Assembly: GCF_001514065.1 (NCBI RefSeq)
Contig: NZ_KQ948429.1
Span: 496,001 to 560,000, forward strand
Reading direction: 5' to 3'
DNA from: Streptomyces antibioticus
GTDB lineage: Bacteria; Actinomycetota; Actinomycetes; Streptomycetales; Streptomycetaceae
DNA length: 64,000 nt
Shown here: one piece after another, positions 44,111-51,045 of the stretch
Position numbering within the stretch: position 1 is the stretch's first letter
Layout: each line of letters opens with the position of its first letter
Position numbers and translations under genes: made by a program
Notes under the pieces: generated by a model
Database searches by the model: none
What the model was told of the DNA's origin: nothing
Seen by the model: only the letters and a program-made list of their open reading frames with translations

Positions 44111-44119
44111 TGTGAATAG
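44111..44119. promoter_or_regulatory. TGTGAATAG motif shared with the hutU promoter
   Basis: TGTGAATAG lies in the divergent region between the importer operon and the MIO-less lyase gene. The same nonamer occurs at 51007-51015 within the right arm of the hutU operator palindrome. Upstream of it here is CTCT (44104-44107), but the full inverted repeat is not conserved. Confidence 0.35.
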
Positions 44120-44205
44120 GTTGTCAACGGGTTGATGTAAATCCGAAGTAACGGATGACCGCCAGGCAAGATCAGGTGTCCGAGTTGAGGGGAGTTTGGG
44201 GCCTT

Positions 44206-45711
44206 ATGTCGTCTCGGATCGTGGACGCGGCCGCTTCTGTGCACACCGGGCTGGTCGTCCTCGACGGGATCGGACTCGGCATCTCCGACGTCGTCCGGCT
44301 CGCCGACGGGGCCGCACGGCCCGTGCCCGGGACCGATGCGATGAAGCGGGTGTCCACATCGTGGGACGCCGCCCGGCAGATCGCCGCGACCGGTCGCGTC
44401 TACGGCCGCTCCACCGGCGTCGGCGCCAACCGGAACGAGCCGGTGCCCACGGAGGCGGCCGCCGAGCACGGCCTCAGACTCCTGCGCAGCCACGCCGGCG
44501 CCATCGGCGAGGAACTGCCCGCCCGGCAGGTGCGCGCGATGCTCGCCGTACGGGCGAACCAGCTGCTCGCGGGCGGCGCGGGGCTGCGGCCCACCGTCGT
44601 CACCGCGCTGTGCGAGGCCCTGGAGAGCGGGGCGTACCCGGTCGTCCACGAGTTCGGGTCGGTCGGCACCGGGGACATCGCGGCCCTCGCCCAGGCCGGC
44701 CTCGCGCTGGCCGGGGAGCACCCCTGGAAGGGCGTCGGCCCCGAGCCGCAGCCCCTCGACAACAACGACGCCCTCGCCTTCATCAGCAGCAACGCCCTCA
44801 CCCTCGGCCAGGCCGCGCTCGCCCTCGACGAGCTGCGCGGACTGCTGGAGGCCACCCAGGTGGTCGGCGCGCTGTCACTGCTCGCGGTGGACGGCTCCCA
44901 CGAGGCGTACGCCGCCCCCGTGCACGCCGCCCGGCCGCACCGGGGCAGCAGCGAAGTCGCCCGCCGGATGCGGGAGCTGATCGGCGCGGACGAACGGCCC
45001 ACGCCACCCCTCGGCCGTATCCAGGACCCGTACGGCTTCCGCTGCCTGCCGCAGATCCACGGCCCGGCGCACGACGCCGCCGACGCCCTCGAAGCGGTCC
45101 TCGCCGTCGAGATCAACGCCGCCGCCGAGAACCCGCTCATCAGCCCCGAGGACATGGCCGCCTACCACCACGGCGGCTTCTACCAGGCCCAACTCGCCCT
45201 CGCCCTGGACCACTTCAGGCTGGCCCTGACCCAGGTGGCGCGGCTGTCGACATCCCGGCTGTCCACCCTCAACGAGCCCGCCTACACCCGCCTGCGCCCC
45301 TTCCTCGCCGACCACGAGCCCGCCTCCTCCGGCGTGATGATCCTGGAGTACGCCGCCGGCGCCGCCCTCGGCGATCTGCGCGCCTTCTCGGCTCCCGCCT
45401 CGCTCGGTCACGCTGTACTCTCCCGGGGCGTCGAGGAACAGGCCAGCTTCGCCTCGCTCGCCGCCCGGCAGACCCTGCGGGCGTGCGGGGCGTACCGGCT
45501 CGTCGTCGGCTGCGAACTCGTCGCCGCCGTACGGGCGCTGCGTCAGCGCGACCACGGCCCCGACCCGGCGCTGCCGGTGGGGCGGGCGCTGGAGCTTGCC
45601 TTCGCGGTGCTCGACGAGGACCAGGCCGACCGGCCGCTCACGGGCGACGTGACGACGGCGGCCGCACTGCTCGACCGGTTCACGGACATCTGGAGGGGGA
45701 GCGAGGCATGA
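44206..45711 (+). CDS. Histidine/aromatic ammonia-lyase family protein lacking the MIO Ala-Ser-Gly
   Basis: 501 residues from ATG 44206; ATG 44155 (518 residues) is possible but adds a non-conserved extension. The fold is that of HutH/PAL: VYGRSTGVGANR with the catalytic-type Tyr66, LPARQVRAMLAVRANQLLAG, PLDNNDALAFISSNALTLGQ, RIQDPYGFRCLPQIHGPAHD, and VEINAAAENPLI. The loop that forms the MIO cofactor in true lyases, GSVGASGDLAPLAH, reads GSVGTGDIAALAQ (residues 151-163): Ala-Ser is replaced by one Thr. It therefore cannot make MIO and should not be a normal histidase. Ergothionase, as I recall, is an MIO-free member that eliminates trimethylamine from a histidine betaine. Coupled to an RpiR regulator and divergent from a betaine importer. 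Confidence 0.85.
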   Translation: MSSRIVDAAASVHTGLVVLDGIGLGISDVVRLADGAARPVPGTDAMKRVSTSWDAARQIAATGRVYGRSTGVGANRNEPVPTEAAAEHGLRLLRSHAGAIGEELPARQVRAMLAVRANQLLAGGAGLRPTVVTALCEALESGAYPVVHEFGSVGTGDIAALAQAGLALAGEHPWKGVGPEPQPLDNNDALAFISSNALTLGQAALALDELRGLLEATQVVGALSLLAVDGSHEAYAAPVHAARPHRGSSEVARRMRELIGADERPTPPLGRIQDPYGFRCLPQIHGPAHDAADALEAVLAVEINAAAENPLISPEDMAAYHHGGFYQAQLALALDHFRLALTQVARLSTSRLSTLNEPAYTRLRPFLADHEPASSGVMILEYAAGAALGDLRAFSAPASLGHAVLSRGVEEQASFASLAARQTLRACGAYRLVVGCELVAAVRALRQRDHGPDPALPVGRALELAFAVLDEDQADRPLTGDVTTAAALLDRFTDIWRGSEA

Positions 45712-46565
45712 GCGACATGGGTGTGACGGACACACCGGCGGCACGGCTCCAGGCGCTCTTCGAGGGGCACCGGCTCACGCCGACCCAGCGGCGCATCGCG
45801 CACAGCATGGTGCGGCGCGCCGCCGACGTGCCGTTCCTGTCCAGCGTCGAGCTCGCCGAGCTCGCCGGGGTGAGCCAGCCGTCCGTGACCCGCTTCGCGG
45901 TCGCCCTCGGCTTCGACGGCTACCCGGCCCTGCGCCGCCACCTGCGCGAGGTCGCGCCCGCCGAACGGCAGCGGTCGGCGGACTCGTCGTCGTACAACGA
46001 GTACCAGCAGGCCGTCGAGGCCGAGATCGCCAACCTCCGGCACCTCGCCGAGGTGCTCGCCGACCCGCGGCCCGTGCAGCGCGCGGGCCGGGTGCTGGCC
46101 GCCTCCCGGCCGCTGCCGGTACTGGGCCTGCGGGCCGCCGCCTCGCAGGCCTACGGCTTCGCCTACTTCGCCGCCAAGGTCCATCCGGACGTCCGGCTGC
46201 TGCACGAGGGCGGCACGATGGTCCACGACCGGATCGACGCCGCCGTCCGCGCGGGCGCCACGGCGCTGCTCTGCTTCGCGCTGCCCCGGCATCCCCGGGA
46301 GGTCCTGGACACGCTCGGCTACGCCAAGGAGGCCGGGCTGTCCGTCGTCACCGTCGCCGACTCCGCCTTCGCGCCGGTCGCCAAGGTCTCCGACCTGCTG
46401 CTGCCCGCCGCCGTCGGCACCGGGCTCGCCTTCGACACCGCGTGCGCGCCGATGCTGCTCGGGCGGGTGCTCCTGGAGGCCATGGCCGACGAACTCCCGG
46501 ACGCGCAGGCACGGCTGGAGGAGTTCGACGCGAAGGCGGCGGCGCGGGGGCTGTTCGTGGAGTAG
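45708..46565 (+). CDS. MurR/RpiR family transcriptional regulator
   Basis: 285 residues from ATG 45708, overlapping the lyase stop by four bases. N-terminal RpiR HTH at about 15-90 (LTPTQRRIAHSMVRRAADVP, SVELAELAGVSQPSVTRFAV). The C-terminal SIS domain spans about 125-260 (VLGLRAAASQAYGFAYFAAK, ATALLCFALPRHPREVLDTL, GLSVVTVADSAFAPVAKVSD). SIS domains bind phosphosugars or related ligands, though RpiR members also control amino-acid and histidine catabolism. Translational coupling to the lyase suggests it regulates this locus, and possibly the divergent importer. Confidence 0.92.
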   Translation: MSDMGVTDTPAARLQALFEGHRLTPTQRRIAHSMVRRAADVPFLSSVELAELAGVSQPSVTRFAVALGFDGYPALRRHLREVAPAERQRSADSSSYNEYQQAVEAEIANLRHLAEVLADPRPVQRAGRVLAASRPLPVLGLRAAASQAYGFAYFAAKVHPDVRLLHEGGTMVHDRIDAAVRAGATALLCFALPRHPREVLDTLGYAKEAGLSVVTVADSAFAPVAKVSDLLLPAAVGTGLAFDTACAPMLLGRVLLEAMADELPDAQARLEEFDAKAAARGLFVE

Positions 46566-46664
46566 CCGGCGTTTTTCAGACTCGTCTCACTTTCGCCCGC
46601 TAACCTGCCCGGCCGACAGGACTGTGCCGACAGGACTGTGCCGACAAGGACGAGGAGGCGGAAC

Positions 46665-47249
46665 GTGGCACGCGGAGGACTGGGGCTCGCTCGGGTGGCC
46701 GTCGTCGTACGCGCCGGAGCCGCGCCCCTGTGGTGGGCCGGGGTGTTCGCGGCGGGTGTCGGGGTGCTGGTGCCGGGGCTGACCGGGCGCCTGATCGGGG
46801 TCATGGCGGGGGCCGCGCTGTTCATCGTCGCGGCGGCCGTCGTGGCGTACCGCCGCCGCAGGCGCTACACCGCCCTCGCCCGCGGGGCCGCCCGCGCCGG
46901 GAAGCACGACGTGCTCCAGGACCGGGCCGTGACCGTACGGAACTGGCGGCACGGACACCGCTGGTGGCTGCTGCTCGCCTGGCTGGTGGCGCTCGGCGCC
47001 AACTTCGCCGTGCCCGTCGCGGGCGGGCTGCTGCTCGCCGGGACCGGGGTGGGGCTGCGGCTGAAGGCCGCCTGGCTCGGGCGGCGCGAAGCCGCCGAGG
47101 ACGCGCTGCTGTGGGTGCGGGTCGACTGGCTCGACGCGCGCGGCGGACGCCCGGCCGGCAAGGCGGTCAAGGCGTACCGCGGCACGGGCATCGCGGCGGG
47201 CGACGCGGCCCCGGGCGGGGCGCGCCGCCGCACCGCGGCGCTGGTCTGA
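46665..47249 (+). CDS. Membrane protein of unknown function
   Basis: 194 residues from GTG 46665 (GAGGAGG 7 bases upstream). Two hydrophobic pairs: APLWWAGVFAAGVGVLVPGL with LIGVMAGAALFIVAAAVVAY, then WWLLLAWLVALGANFAVPVA with GGLLLAGTGVGLRL. Basic loops (YRRRRRYTALARGAARAGKH) and an Arg/Gly-rich tail suggest a cytoplasmic C-terminus. Not recognised. A 15-base tandem repeat (CCGACAGGACTGTG twice) lies just upstream at about 46612-46641. Confidence 0.75.
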   Translation: MARGGLGLARVAVVVRAGAAPLWWAGVFAAGVGVLVPGLTGRLIGVMAGAALFIVAAAVVAYRRRRRYTALARGAARAGKHDVLQDRAVTVRNWRHGHRWWLLLAWLVALGANFAVPVAGGLLLAGTGVGLRLKAAWLGRREAAEDALLWVRVDWLDARGGRPAGKAVKAYRGTGIAAGDAAPGGARRRTAALV

Positions 47250-47261
47250 GCGGCTCGCGCG

Positions 47262-47636
47262 TTAGACCTCCAGTTCCTCCTCGATCTTCTTCAGCTGATG
47301 GCGGGCCATCGCCAGGTTGGAGCGCTTGGCGTCCAGGACCAGGTAGATGAACAGCCCGTTGCCGCTGCGGCCGCTGATCAGCCGGATCAGGTGGTACTGG
47401 TCGGACAGGGTGATCAGGATGTCCTCGATCTGGCCCTTGAGCCCGAGGTGTTCCATGGTGCGCATCTTGGCGCGGACGACGTCGGTGTTCCCGGCGGCGG
47501 CCACGCTGAGGTCGAAGCTCTTGCTGCCGCCCAGGGTGCCGAGGGCCATGCCGCTGGTGTAGTCGACCAGCGCGACGCCGGTGGCGCCCTCGATGGAGGC
47601 GAGGCACTCTTTCAGGGAGGTTTCGGTGTTGGCCAT
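47262..47636 (-). CDS. Roadblock/LC7-like small protein A
   Basis: 124 residues from ATG 47636 (AGGAAAGG upstream). Roadblock-type alternation: LKECLASIEGATGVALVDYT, GMALGTLGGSKSFDLSVAAA, IEDILITLSDQYHLIRLISG and GLFIYLVLDAKRSNLAMARH. This is the mixed alpha/beta fold that forms dimers and acts on small GTPases or polarity proteins in bacteria (MglB family). Last gene of a four-gene operon. No Ras-like GTPase is present in the operon. Confidence 0.75.
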   Translation of the reverse strand: MANTETSLKECLASIEGATGVALVDYTSGMALGTLGGSKSFDLSVAAAGNTDVVRAKMRTMEHLGLKGQIEDILITLSDQYHLIRLISGRSGNGLFIYLVLDAKRSNLAMARHQLKKIEEELEV

Positions 47637-47659
47637 GACTGTCTGCCTTTCCTGTGGGT

Positions 47660-48136
47660 TCAACTGTCGGTAGACGTACGTGCGTTGGTCGTGCGCGGGG
47701 TGCGGGCCGCTCTGTTGCGGGCGGGCGCTCTGGCCGGTTTGGCGGCGACGGGTGCCTCCGCCGGCGCCCGGGAGTCGAGGAACTCCCCGATGCGGGTGCC
47801 GGCGCGGCGGCCCTCCAGATGGAGCCGGCCGGCGTTGACCCGGTCCTGGGCGAGCAGCGTGAGGACGGCGCTGCGGCCCGCCGCGTACGTCGCCACATAG
47901 CCGTACGCGCCCCGCACCGTCAGCTCCCGGAAGTCCCCCTGCCCGGTCGCGTCCGCCAGCCGGACGGCGACGCCGAGCGCGGCCGCGGTGAGCGCGGCCA
48001 TGCCGTCGGGCTCCACGCCCGGGGTGTCCTGGGCGAGGACGAGCCCGTCCACGCTCGCCGCCAGGGCGCCGGTGAGATACGGCACCCGGCTCCTCAGCCG
48101 CCGCAGCTCGTCCACGATTTCGGGTTCGGCCGCCAT
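47660..48136 (-). CDS. Roadblock/LC7 domain protein B with Ala/Arg/Pro tail
   Basis: 158 residues from ATG 48136 (GAGGAG 7 bases upstream). Domain about 5-120: IVDELRRLRSRVPYLTGALA, SVDGLVLAQDTPGVEPDGMA, FRELTVRGAYGYVATYAAGR, SAVLTLLAQDRVNAGRLHLE. The last 40 residues are basic and low complexity (AKPARAPARNRAARTPRTTN). Similar to the roadblock proteins of actinobacterial conservons, but without the GTPase partner. Confidence 0.82.
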   Translation of the reverse strand: MAAEPEIVDELRRLRSRVPYLTGALAASVDGLVLAQDTPGVEPDGMAALTAAALGVAVRLADATGQGDFRELTVRGAYGYVATYAAGRSAVLTLLAQDRVNAGRLHLEGRRAGTRIGEFLDSRAPAEAPVAAKPARAPARNRAARTPRTTNARTSTDS

Positions 48137-48170
48137 CTGGTCACTCCTCTCGGCACGGGCGCGTTGTCGT

Positions 48171-48980
48171 TCAAAGGGACTCCAGCGCATCCCTGAGCCT
48201 CTTCAGCAGCGTGATGTCGGGGTCGGTCGTCTCGGGCCAGGCCGGTGCGGCGGGTTGCGGTGCGCCGCGCACCAGGACCCCGGCCGCCGCGAGCCGCCGT
48301 ACGTCCACCAGGGTGTGGAACGCCGGGCGGCCCATCGCGCGGGCGATCTCCGGGGCGGTGCGGACGCCGTCGACCAGGTGCAGCACCGCCCGCTGCCGGG
48401 CGGTGAGGCCCGGGAGGGCGACGGTGTCGGCGCGCAGCAGCGGGGCTTCGTCGGTCGCCGGATCGGGCCATATGCGGTGCAGCAGGTCGCGGCGGCGCAG
48501 TGTCTCGTGCTCCAGGGCGGCCACCGTCACGGCGCGCACCGCGCCGGACCGGCCCGGGCCCGTGTACCGGAAGCGGCCCGGGGTGCTGCTGGGGGCGAGC
48601 ACGAAGTAGGCGGCGTCGTACAGCGTTTCGAGGTGGCACAGTTCCAGCGCGCCCCGGGTGAGCCGGCCGCGGGCGACCAGCAGCAGACCGGCGCCCGGGG
48701 GCTCCGTGGCCTCGTCGGCGGCCTGCCGCCAGGTGTCGGCGTCGAGGGTGCCGTGCGCGGTGAGCAGGGCGCCGAGGCCGGGGGCGGCGGGGCTCTCGGC
48801 GTGCACGACCCGGCCCTCGGCGAGATGCAGGGTGCCGCGCTCGCGGACGAGGACGCCGGTGGCCCGCTCGGCGGCGAGTCGGGTCAGCATCGGGGAGACG
48901 CCGCCCCAGGCCCGGTCGCGGGCCTCCGCCTTGTCCCGCACCGGCAGCCGGGGCGGTGGTGTGGTGGTCACCGCCGTCAT
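48171..48980 (-). CDS. DUF4388-like regulator (PatA N-terminal-like)
   Basis: 269 residues from ATG 48980, overlapping the upstream stop by four bases. Residues about 25-75 match DUF4388: LTRLAAERATGVLVRERGTL followed by HLAEGRVVHAESPAAPGLGA. Helical middle (LCHLETLYDAAYFVLAPSST) and a C-terminal winged-helix-like part (GLTARQRAVLHLVDGVRTAP, EIARAMGRPAFHTLVDVRRL). DUF4388 proteins accompany Roadblock/GTPase signalling in many bacteria, which fits the neighbours. Confidence 0.75.
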   Translation of the reverse strand: MTAVTTTPPPRLPVRDKAEARDRAWGGVSPMLTRLAAERATGVLVRERGTLHLAEGRVVHAESPAAPGLGALLTAHGTLDADTWRQAADEATEPPGAGLLLVARGRLTRGALELCHLETLYDAAYFVLAPSSTPGRFRYTGPGRSGAVRAVTVAALEHETLRRRDLLHRIWPDPATDEAPLLRADTVALPGLTARQRAVLHLVDGVRTAPEIARAMGRPAFHTLVDVRRLAAAGVLVRGAPQPAAPAWPETTDPDITLLKRLRDALESL

Positions 48981-49363
48981 CCGAGGACCAGCCGTCCGGT
49001 CATCTCGCCGAGCCGGATGCGGGCCAGCGCGAGGTTGCCCTCCACGCGGGCCAGCCACAGATGGAGGAAGACGCTGCTGTCGAACGACGTCTGGACGAAG
49101 CACAGGACGTGATAGCTGTCCCGGTTGCTGATGATGACGTCCTCGACCGGGGGGTCGGTGATGTCGTCGTCCGGGGCGAACGCCCGGTGCTCGGCGGCCA
49201 GCCGGGCCAGCTCGGCGGCCTCGGCCGCGGCCGTCTCGTAGTCACCGCCCGGTGACTCGCCGGCGATGCCCAGGGCCAGTCCGCTCGTCCAGTCGACGAG
49301 CGCGGCGCCCCGGGCACCGGGCAGTTGCATGACTTCGAGCAGACACTCGTCGATACCGGGCAC
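48977..49363 (-). CDS. Roadblock/LC7-like small protein C
   Basis: 128 residues, GTG start with GGGAGGGG upstream. Same layout as protein A: IDECLLEVMQLPGARGAALV, DWTSGLALGIAGESPGGDYE, VEDVIISNRDSYHVLCFVQT, SSVFLHLWLARVEGNLALAR. First gene of the four-gene operon (C, DUF4388, B, A); paralogous to protein A (both have VD(W/Y)TSG(L/M)ALG and an LALAR-type closing helix). Confidence 0.75.
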   Translation of the reverse strand: MPGIDECLLEVMQLPGARGAALVDWTSGLALGIAGESPGGDYETAAAEAAELARLAAEHRAFAPDDDITDPPVEDVIISNRDSYHVLCFVQTSFDSSVFLHLWLARVEGNLALARIRLGEMTGRLVLG

Positions 49364-49532
49364 CGTGAGTTCCCCTCCCGCCTGGGGTTCGGCTGAGTGA
49401 CGCCGAAACTACGCAGGGTGTGGGCGGGGGGTGAGGATTCCGGCATTTTCCGGTGGAACATGCGGCGGATGGCTAGGGTGGGTCGACTGAGCTCGTTTTC
49501 GGGTCAGTTGACCCACATGTCCACCGCGTGCG

Positions 49533-50930
49533 TCAAGGGCGTGCGGTCGTCCCGAGGGTGGTGAGCGCGGCGGCGTGCGCCCCTCCCGACTCGGCCACGA
49601 TCTCGTCGAGCGTCTGCGGGGTGCGGACGGTCGCGAAGGCGACACCGCCGCCCCCGTCCGGCGCGAACCCGTAGACGCCGGGCCGCGCCAGGGAGTTGTA
49701 GGCGTAGTGGTGGGCGAAGTAGTACGCGCCCGTGTCCAGCGCCGCCGCGTAGTCGCCCTGTTCGAGCAGCGGCAGCGCCCTCGCCTCGGCGAGCAGGTCG
49801 CCCGAGAAGCAGGCCGGCCCGGCGATGTCCTGCACCACGTCGGCCCCCGCCTTCGGCCGCCCCTTCCCGTCGTACGCGGCGATCCTGAGCGGCCACGACC
49901 CCGGCACGTACACCGTCCGCGTCGCCACCTGCACACCCGCGTGCGTCACCGCGACCGGCCGCCCGCCCGCGCTCTTGGCGTACTCCACCCGCGCCACGAT
50001 CGTGCCGTGCTTGGCCAGCAGCGACCGCCCGAACTCGGTCACCAGCCCGTACCGCCCGTCGAACAGCCCCGGCACCGCCTCGCTCAGCAGCCGCGCGTAC
50101 TGCGCGTACGTCGGCGCCGTCGCGTCCGAGCCGAAGTTCACCGGCAGTCCGCCGCCGATGTCGACGGTGTCGATCTGCGGGCGCCCGATGTGCCGGTTGA
50201 TCTCCTCGGCGAGCGCGTACGTCTCCGCGACCCCCTGCGCCATCAGGGACAGCGGGATGCCCTGGGAGCCGGTGTGCGCGTGCAGCCGGTTCAGCCAGGG
50301 CCGGTCGGCGTAGGCGCGCACGACCCACTCCCGGGCGCCCGGGTCGCGCAGCGCCACCCCGAACTTCGAGGTCGCCGTCGCCGTCGAGGTCGCCCCGATG
50401 GAACCGCCGCCGATCTGCGGATTCACCCGTATCCCGAGCGGCGAGCGACTCGGTCCGGACCGCATCAGGGCGTCGATGCGGTCCAGCTCCTGCGGGTTGT
50501 CGGCGTTGACGGCGATCCCGAGGGCGAGGGCCTCCCGCAGCTCGGCCGGTGTCTTCGCGGGCGAGTCCAGCACCGTCTGCTGCGGGGTGAGCCCCGCCGC
50601 CCGCGCCAGCGCCAGCTCGCCCGGGCTCGCCACCTCCGCGCCGATCCCGGCCTCCCGCAGCAGCCGCAGCACCGGCACCAGCGGGGTCGCCTTCACGGCG
50701 AAGGCGTGCAGCACCGGGGTGCCGGGCGCGGTGACGGCGTCGAACGCGGCCCGCAGCTCGGCCGCCGACTCCCGGATGCCGGTGACGTCGAGCAGGCCGA
50801 CGATCGGGGCGTCCGGACCCAGCAGCCCCTGCTCCACCGCGGCCCGCACCGCCTCGTCCCGCCGGACCGCGCGATCCCCTTGCCGTTCGATGCCAACGCC
50901 GTCCCCCGTCAGGTCGTTGTCTGCGCCCAT
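49533..50930 (-). CDS. PLP-dependent DapDC/ODC-type decarboxylase
   Basis: 465 residues from ATG 50930 (start uncertain; weak ribosome site). Fold III PLP enzyme: VLHAFAVKATPLVPVLRLLR with the PLP-Lys, GAEVASPGELALARAAGL, VNADNPQELDRIDAL, LHAHTGSQG, glycine-rich phosphate loop VDIGGGLPVNFG, VTEFGRSLLAKHGTIVARVE, then GPACFSGDLL and YYFAHHYAYNSLARPGVYGF. Related to diaminopimelate decarboxylase (LysA) but diverged; the real lysA is normally next to hom-thrC in Streptomyces. Substrate uncertain: meso-DAP, ornithine or an amino-acid derivative. Divergent from hutU. Confidence 0.85.
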   Translation of the reverse strand: MGADNDLTGDGVGIERQGDRAVRRDEAVRAAVEQGLLGPDAPIVGLLDVTGIRESAAELRAAFDAVTAPGTPVLHAFAVKATPLVPVLRLLREAGIGAEVASPGELALARAAGLTPQQTVLDSPAKTPAELREALALGIAVNADNPQELDRIDALMRSGPSRSPLGIRVNPQIGGGSIGATSTATATSKFGVALRDPGAREWVVRAYADRPWLNRLHAHTGSQGIPLSLMAQGVAETYALAEEINRHIGRPQIDTVDIGGGLPVNFGSDATAPTYAQYARLLSEAVPGLFDGRYGLVTEFGRSLLAKHGTIVARVEYAKSAGGRPVAVTHAGVQVATRTVYVPGSWPLRIAAYDGKGRPKAGADVVQDIAGPACFSGDLLAEARALPLLEQGDYAAALDTGAYYFAHHYAYNSLARPGVYGFAPDGGGGVAFATVRTPQTLDEIVAESGGAHAAALTTLGTTARP

Positions 50931-50978
50931 GCATCCAGCCAAACATCCACGGCGCGCCCGCGCTGACGGACCGTCCTA

Positions 50979-51017
50979 TTGACTAGCTCTATTCAGGCAG
51001 TCAGGATGTGAATAGAG
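50979..51017 (+). promoter_or_regulatory. hutU promoter with embedded CTCTATTC / GAATAGAG operator
   Basis: -35 TTGACT (50979-50984), 17-base spacer, -10 CAGGAT (51002-51007). A perfect 8-bp inverted repeat, CTCTATTC at 50987-50994 and GAATAGAG at 51010-51017, brackets the -10, so a dimer bound here would block RNA polymerase. The arms are about 23 bases centre to centre, two turns apart. Likely the regulatory site of the hut operon. Confidence 0.65.
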
Positions 51018-51045
51018 ACTCAAACAATCCGCTAGGAGGCAGACC

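Noticed and set aside
44206-45711. Annotation as histidine ammonia-lyase (hutH) of the nearby hut operon
   Set aside because: The MIO-forming Ala-Ser-Gly is missing, the gene lies apart from hutU-hutF-hutI, and it is paired with a betaine importer; true histidase activity is unlikely.
49533-50930. Naming the PLP decarboxylase lysA
   Set aside because: The sequence is diverged from DAP decarboxylase, and lysA in Streptomyces usually sits with hom and thrC; substrate cannot be assigned.
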